DNA of 64,000 bases. It comes from Proteobacteria bacterium UBA981. Lineage in GTDB: Bacteria; Pseudomonadota; Gammaproteobacteria; Ga0077536. Below the pieces are notes generated by a model. It was not told the DNA's origin. It searched no databases and was given only the letters and a program-made list of their open reading frames with translations. Location: positions 1 to 64,000 of the forward strand of contig DBBP01000006.1 of assembly GCA_002292285.1 (NCBI GenBank), read 5' to 3'. Shown here one piece after another: positions 60,025-64,000 of this stretch; positions within the stretch are counted from its first letter, which is position 1, and each line of letters begins with the position of its first letter. Both the position numbers and the translations under genes were made by a program.

Positions 60025-62304
60025 CTAATCAAACGGATCTTCGTAACCCGGAATGCCGCGCCGAAGAAACGAACGCGATTCGCGCCCGAAAGCCCCGAGA
60101 CCGCGAAATTGCACTTGCAGGAAAATGCCGTTGTCGAACGCGCCTTCTGAATTGCGCAAAAAACGTCGCGCTACCAACCGTAAGCCCCAACAGCAGCTTT
60201 CGAACTCAATACCCGCGACCGTGTCCAGTGAACGTTTCTCCGGCAGCGAGTAATTCCAATGGCCGACAAAGGAGAGTGAGTCAGTAAGCGGAAGGCGCAT
60301 GGATACGTCGGTTTGCTCGATATCCGTATTGGCGCGACGAAATCGGTAGCTGAGGTTAACCACCGTTTCGAGATTAGGGCGGTAGCGTAAAGCAATGGCG
60401 GATTTTTCAGTGCGCGGTTCATTCGGGTCCCACTGCAGCGTGCCGCGAAGATTCCAGTCGGGACCGAGATTGGCTGCAGCTTCCGCGACTAACTCGGACA
60501 ACGAGTCGTCTATCCGAGTTGCTCCGGGCAGGGTCACTTTACGGTCCCTGAAATAATATATCTGTCCGATACTGATACGCATTGCTTCGCGACCGTTTTC
60601 GGTGTCCAGCAGGCGCGATGTGACTGCCGCAGTGACTTGGTTCGCATCACCAATGCGATCGCCGCCGGTAAAGCGGTTTTCGCGAAATATGTTGCGAAAC
60701 GACACTTCAACTTCGCGGCCATCGAAACGTGGCAAGCCGCCCTGGTCTACATTGGGAACTGCCAGGTAAAAAAGCCGCGGCTCGAAAGTCTGGAGATGAT
60801 TCTGTCCGAACAACGAAAACTGTCTTTCCATGAACAGTTTCGTATCCAGGCTGAAAGTGGCGACGGAGCGAGATTCGTTGTCATCGAAGACGCTATCGGG
60901 GTCGTCGAGCAAGTACTGGGTGTGGTTGAGGGTAAATTTTGGAACCACAGAGATATGCGGCCGGATGTATTCGTAACTCAGTGCGGGGGCTAGCATGAGG
61001 CGGCCGCCGCCTACCGTACCATCGCGTTCGAAATACGTGTTCTCGCTCGAAATCGATGGTAAAAAATTGCCGATCTTCCGGAAATTATGGTCTACCGTAA
61101 CCTGCGGCAGCCGCCGATACGGCGCTCTGCTCGGCGCGATGGTGTTATCTACCGTTTGGTAACTCTGCGCGAGGGCGTTGATGCGGGTGCCCTGGTGGGC
61201 GTATCGGAAGCTCAATTGACGATTGAGAAAGCGTTGGCTGGTCGCACTGATGCTGCGGCCGAAGTCTTCGAAATATTCATCGTCCGAGACGTTGTTGAAA
61301 ACTCCCCGGAGGCGACCGCGCCCTCGGAATAGACTTTGCTGGTGAGAAAGCGCGACGAATGAGCGATCTTCGCCATTACGCAAATCATCGCCTGGCAGAT
61401 ACTCAACATTGGCTTCACTACGGGAGCGCTGACCTTTGTGGCGCAACTCTGTCCCCAGCATGACGCCTCGGTCTCCCAATATTCTGGGCGTGATCGTGGC
61501 GTCATAATTCGGCGCCATATTCCAGTAGTAAGGAACTCTGACATCGCTGCCAGAATCGTTGCTCGAGCCAATGACCGGCGCCAAAAACCCCGACTTCCGT
61601 TTGTCACTAATCGGGAAGTTAACGTACGGAAAATAGAACACCGGGATGTCCCGAACCCGCAGTATGGCGTTGGTGGCAGAGCCCCTGTCGCTTTTGTGAT
61701 CCAGCTTGATTTTTGCCGCCGAGATTCGCCACGCCTCGTCCGATAACGGGCATGTCGAGTAGTCCACGTCTGTGAGTATCGTGACGTCCGCCGGACGGTC
61801 GTGTTGCAGATAACCCGCATGACCCCGGCCACGACCGTTCTGTAGCCAGTAGCGACCTTCGTACAGCGAGGATACTTCGCTGTTGAGATCATAGGTTGCG
61901 CTTTCGCCCGCCCAGATCAGACTCCCATCCCACAAATGAGTGCGCCCGGACGCGTTAAAAATGCCCGTCGCATCCTCGTAGGTGACGACCTCTGCGCGAA
62001 TCGCGTTCCGGCCGCGGACGATTTCCACGTCACCACTAAATTGACTCATGCCTTCAGCGACAAGCCGGGATGTTTCGGCGCGAATTTCGGTGCTGGCGGG
62101 ATCGGTGCTTGCGTCCGTATAACCAGGACGCAGGGGGATCAGACGGCCGGCCGGGCACAGCCGCCATTGATATTGGTCGCTTTGCTCCGACAGCACGGCA
62201 GCTGCAAGCGGCCGCGAAAGCGACGGCAAGAGCACAATAACGGCCACAAGCGCTTGTACACCGGCGGATCTTGACCGCAAGTGTTCGATTATATTTTTTA
62301 TCAT
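60025..62304 (-). CDS. lptD: LPS-assembly protein LptD
   Basis: 759 residues. A signal peptide (~1-36) is followed by an OstA/LptA-like beta-jellyroll (~70-200) and a large C-terminal beta-barrel. Four cysteines match the E. coli pattern of inter-domain disulfides: C50, C185 and the adjacent pair C704/C705. The barrel ends near the C-terminus (IFLQVQFRG), followed by a ~25-residue tail rich in arginine. With LptE it inserts LPS in the outer leaflet. It is the first gene of the surA-pdxA-rsmA cluster. Confidence 0.96.
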   Translation of the reverse strand: MIKNIIEHLRSRSAGVQALVAVIVLLPSLSRPLAAAVLSEQSDQYQWRLCPAGRLIPLRPGYTDASTDPASTEIRAETSRLVAEGMSQFSGDVEIVRGRNAIRAEVVTYEDATGIFNASGRTHLWDGSLIWAGESATYDLNSEVSSLYEGRYWLQNGRGRGHAGYLQHDRPADVTILTDVDYSTCPLSDEAWRISAAKIKLDHKSDRGSATNAILRVRDIPVFYFPYVNFPISDKRKSGFLAPVIGSSNDSGSDVRVPYYWNMAPNYDATITPRILGDRGVMLGTELRHKGQRSRSEANVEYLPGDDLRNGEDRSFVALSHQQSLFRGRGRLRGVFNNVSDDEYFEDFGRSISATSQRFLNRQLSFRYAHQGTRINALAQSYQTVDNTIAPSRAPYRRLPQVTVDHNFRKIGNFLPSISSENTYFERDGTVGGGRLMLAPALSYEYIRPHISVVPKFTLNHTQYLLDDPDSVFDDNESRSVATFSLDTKLFMERQFSLFGQNHLQTFEPRLFYLAVPNVDQGGLPRFDGREVEVSFRNIFRENRFTGGDRIGDANQVTAAVTSRLLDTENGREAMRISIGQIYYFRDRKVTLPGATRIDDSLSELVAEAAANLGPDWNLRGTLQWDPNEPRTEKSAIALRYRPNLETVVNLSYRFRRANTDIEQTDVSMRLPLTDSLSFVGHWNYSLPEKRSLDTVAGIEFESCCWGLRLVARRFLRNSEGAFDNGIFLQVQFRGLGAFGRESRSFLRRGIPGYEDPFD

Positions 62305-62403
62305 GAACGCAATGAAGCGTGAGGTAACCAGCGTCCCGCTAAAGTCGCATAGATCCCGAGGCGCTTCAACACGCGAGCGACCAAAATCGCAGAACTTGCG
62401 CTG

Positions 62404-63033
62404 TCAGTTTGCCGTCGGCTTGGGTGTGCGTGGGGTTCGCGATTCGAAGTGGCGCGCAATATCGTCCAGACGCCGTTCCGCGTCGTCGTAGTCAAGCAGC
62501 GCAAGTCGTTCTGCGAGGCTCATTGGGGCAAGTTCGGCAAGGCGGTAGCTGAGCCACCCTGCCTCATCGAGATGCCATGGCCGGGGCGGTGCAACGGTCA
62601 GATTTGATTCCAGCACTTGTGACAGGAGATCGCGAAGCGGCAGATGTCGCGCAGCCAACGAGCTTGCTGTTTCATCACGCTGCCTAATGCTGCCGACAAC
62701 CAGACCGTCGTTCTGAACAGCATGATTCAACACGTCAAACCGCTGCGTGCCACGTGCGAGGATTTCCAGCAAACCGTCATGTCCCTGATCCCAGGTCTCG
62801 ATGGTTGCCGACGTGCCGACGTGATGGAACAGCGGTGTTGCACCAACTTCGCGACCTTGCGTAATGGGTACGACACCAAAGGCCGAATTATTGCGCATGC
62901 AATCGCGAATCATGTCGACGTAGCGCGCCTCGAAAATCCGCAGCGGTAACGCGCCACCTGGAAACAGCACGGTTTGTAGCGGGAATAGCGCAAGTTGGCT
63001 TAGCGCGTCGTGGTCTACTTGATCCATTCGCAC
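62404..63033 (-). CDS. LON substrate-binding-domain protein
   Basis: 209 residues (GTG 63033 or ATG 63027). It consists of the N-terminal domain of Lon alone: LALFPLQTVLFPGGALPLRIFEARYVDMI and an FGVVPI segment, with a helical C-terminus and a basic, proline/threonine tail. There is no ATPase or protease part. The function of such stand-alone proteins is unknown; a substrate-binding or adaptor role is inferred. Its start overlaps the mpl stop. Confidence 0.88.
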   Translation of the reverse strand: MRMDQVDHDALSQLALFPLQTVLFPGGALPLRIFEARYVDMIRDCMRNNSAFGVVPITQGREVGATPLFHHVGTSATIETWDQGHDGLLEILARGTQRFDVLNHAVQNDGLVVGSIRQRDETASSLAARHLPLRDLLSQVLESNLTVAPPRPWHLDEAGWLSYRLAELAPMSLAERLALLDYDDAERRLDDIARHFESRTPRTPKPTAN

Positions 63034-64000
63034 TACAAGTGCTCCAAAAGCTTGTCATGGATGTTAGCGAATGCGCCGTTACTCATGACCAGAATGTGAT
63101 CCCCCGGCAGAGCCTGCGCGGCAATGTCCCTGGCCATGATGTCGGGATCCGCGTAATAGTTGATGCCACGTTCTGTCGCCAGCTCTTCGCTTGGTGTCCA
63201 GCTTAAGTCAGGACGGGTCAGGATCGCGACCGAGTCCGCTCCGGCGAGCGCGGCGCCCAAGGTACTTTTGTGAATTCCCATCGCCATCGTATTAGACCGT
63301 AACTCCAATAACGTGATAATTCGCCCACTGCTCATGCCGCCGCGCAGCGCTGCAATAGTGGCCGCAATAGCAGTGGGGTGGTGGGCAAAATCATCGTAAA
63401 CACTGACCCCATTTCGCTGCCCGCGTAGTTCGAGGCGTCGGCGGACACTCGTGAAACCGGTCAGCGCGTCTAGCGCGTCTTTTGGCGTAACACCAAGATG
63501 GGCAGCGGCAGCGGCAGCGGCGCATACATTCCACGCGTTGTGCAAACCCATTAATGGTGTTGGCCCTGAAGCGTGCGTGCCATCTGGTGAAATCAGCGCA
63601 ATGTGGCGCTGTTCGCCGTCTTGCCACTGAAACTGCCAGTCGCAGCCCGCGTCGCGACCAAACCGGGTAACTTCTGACCAGCATCCGAGTTGCAGTGTGT
63701 CGTCGATCGCCGGTTGCTCAGCAGCGACCAGAATTTGCGCCTCGCCAGGCACCGTACGGATCAAATGGTGAAACTGACGCTGAATGGCGCCGAGGTCAGG
63801 GAAAATGTCGGCGTGATCATACTCAAGATTGTTGATGATCAGTGTGCGCGGATGGTAGTGGACGAACTTTGAGCGCTTGTCAAAGAAAGCCGTGTCATAT
63901 TCGTCCGCCTCAATTACGAAGTAGCGCCCCGCGCCTAGCCGGGCAGAGATGGAGAAATTTTCCAGTACCCCGCCGACCAGAAAACCGGGCTCGAGACCGG
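63033..64000 (-). CDS. mpl: Mpl murein-peptide ligase (5' part beyond the window)
   Basis: The open frame continues past the window edge, so the N-terminal part with the first P-loop is missing. The visible ~322 residues include IEADEYDTAFFDKRSKF, the NNLEYDHADIFPD loop, the central HNAWN and the ligase motif DDFAHHPTA. These identify UDP-N-acetylmuramate:tripeptide ligase, which recycles cell-wall tripeptide. MurC is excluded by the FFDKRSKF pattern. A TTG at 63764 would start only a truncated version. Confidence 0.93.
   Translation of the reverse strand, partial: GLEPGFLVGGVLENFSISARLGAGRYFVIEADEYDTAFFDKRSKFVHYHPRTLIINNLEYDHADIFPDLGAIQRQFHHLIRTVPGEAQILVAAEQPAIDDTLQLGCWSEVTRFGRDAGCDWQFQWQDGEQRHIALISPDGTHASGPTPLMGLHNAWNVCAAAAAAAHLGVTPKDALDALTGFTSVRRRLELRGQRNGVSVYDDFAHHPTAIAATIAALRGGMSSGRIITLLELRSNTMAMGIHKSTLGAALAGADSVAILTRPDLSWTPSEELATERGINYYADPDIMARDIAAQALPGDHILVMSNGAFANIHDKLLEHL

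Overview
The window looks like a chromosomal contig from a gammaproteobacterium. The evidence is the gene content and order: rplM-rpsI, coq7, lptD-surA-pdxA-rsmA, apaG-apaH, lgt-thyA-folA, comM-ubiK-glnK-amtB, and an ssb/uvrA divergent pair. Several neighbourhoods (comM-ubiK beside glnK-amtB) resemble those of Pseudomonas and related lineages. LptD, SurA and ubiquinone-pathway proteins imply a Gram-negative respiratory organism. I cannot name the genus.

Layout. 1-1185: an apparently intact IS630-family insertion sequence. 1425-3874: a small membrane protein and a membrane-anchored linalool dehydratase/isomerase-domain protein. 4133-6114: a two-component system whose kinase lacks the usual first membrane helix, next to a possible insertion-sequence end and tRNA-Gln. 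6470-7294: ribosomal proteins S9 and L13. 7422-13108: coq7, a periplasmic HtrA protease, a HAD phosphatase, RmuC and a radical SAM protein. 13135-17174: an operon with a zinc protease, a PP2C phosphatase sensor, a frameshifted potassium channel and an unknown protein. 17250-24885: zapE, a small orphan gene, a second-type lon, an LplT-like transporter and pyruvate kinase. 25180-38911: a mobile genomic island. 38968-50076: ssb, uvrA, a membrane protein, a PfkB kinase, lgt-thyA-folA, apaGH, comM and ubiK. 50270-53958: two tandem glnK-amtB pairs. 54310-56275: a cyclic-nucleotide/rhodanese protein and aroE. 56790-64000: rsmA, pdxA, surA, lptD, a LON-domain protein and the 3' part of mpl.

The most interesting region is the island between pyk and ssb. 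It has the tripartite structure of a GInt element: a four-gene recombinase operon (ginABCD: three tyrosine recombinases plus a small coiled-coil protein), cargo, and a short AT-rich far end. A 16-bp imperfect direct repeat (14/16 identical) lies at both edges, and the right copy forms the tail of the ssb terminator. The cargo is a three-gene set on one strand: a type III-like restriction helicase-nuclease, a beta-class DNA methyltransferase, and an SF1 (UvrD-like) helicase with an N-terminal RelE/ParE-like domain. I infer a composite anti-phage or anti-plasmid system.

Elsewhere, genes group by task. lptD, surA, pdxA and rsmA overlap or abut. The duplicated PII/ammonium-transporter pairs point to nitrogen-regulated ammonium uptake, with a good sigma-54 promoter upstream of the first pair. 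All functional statements come from reading the sequence and from family knowledge; no database search was run.
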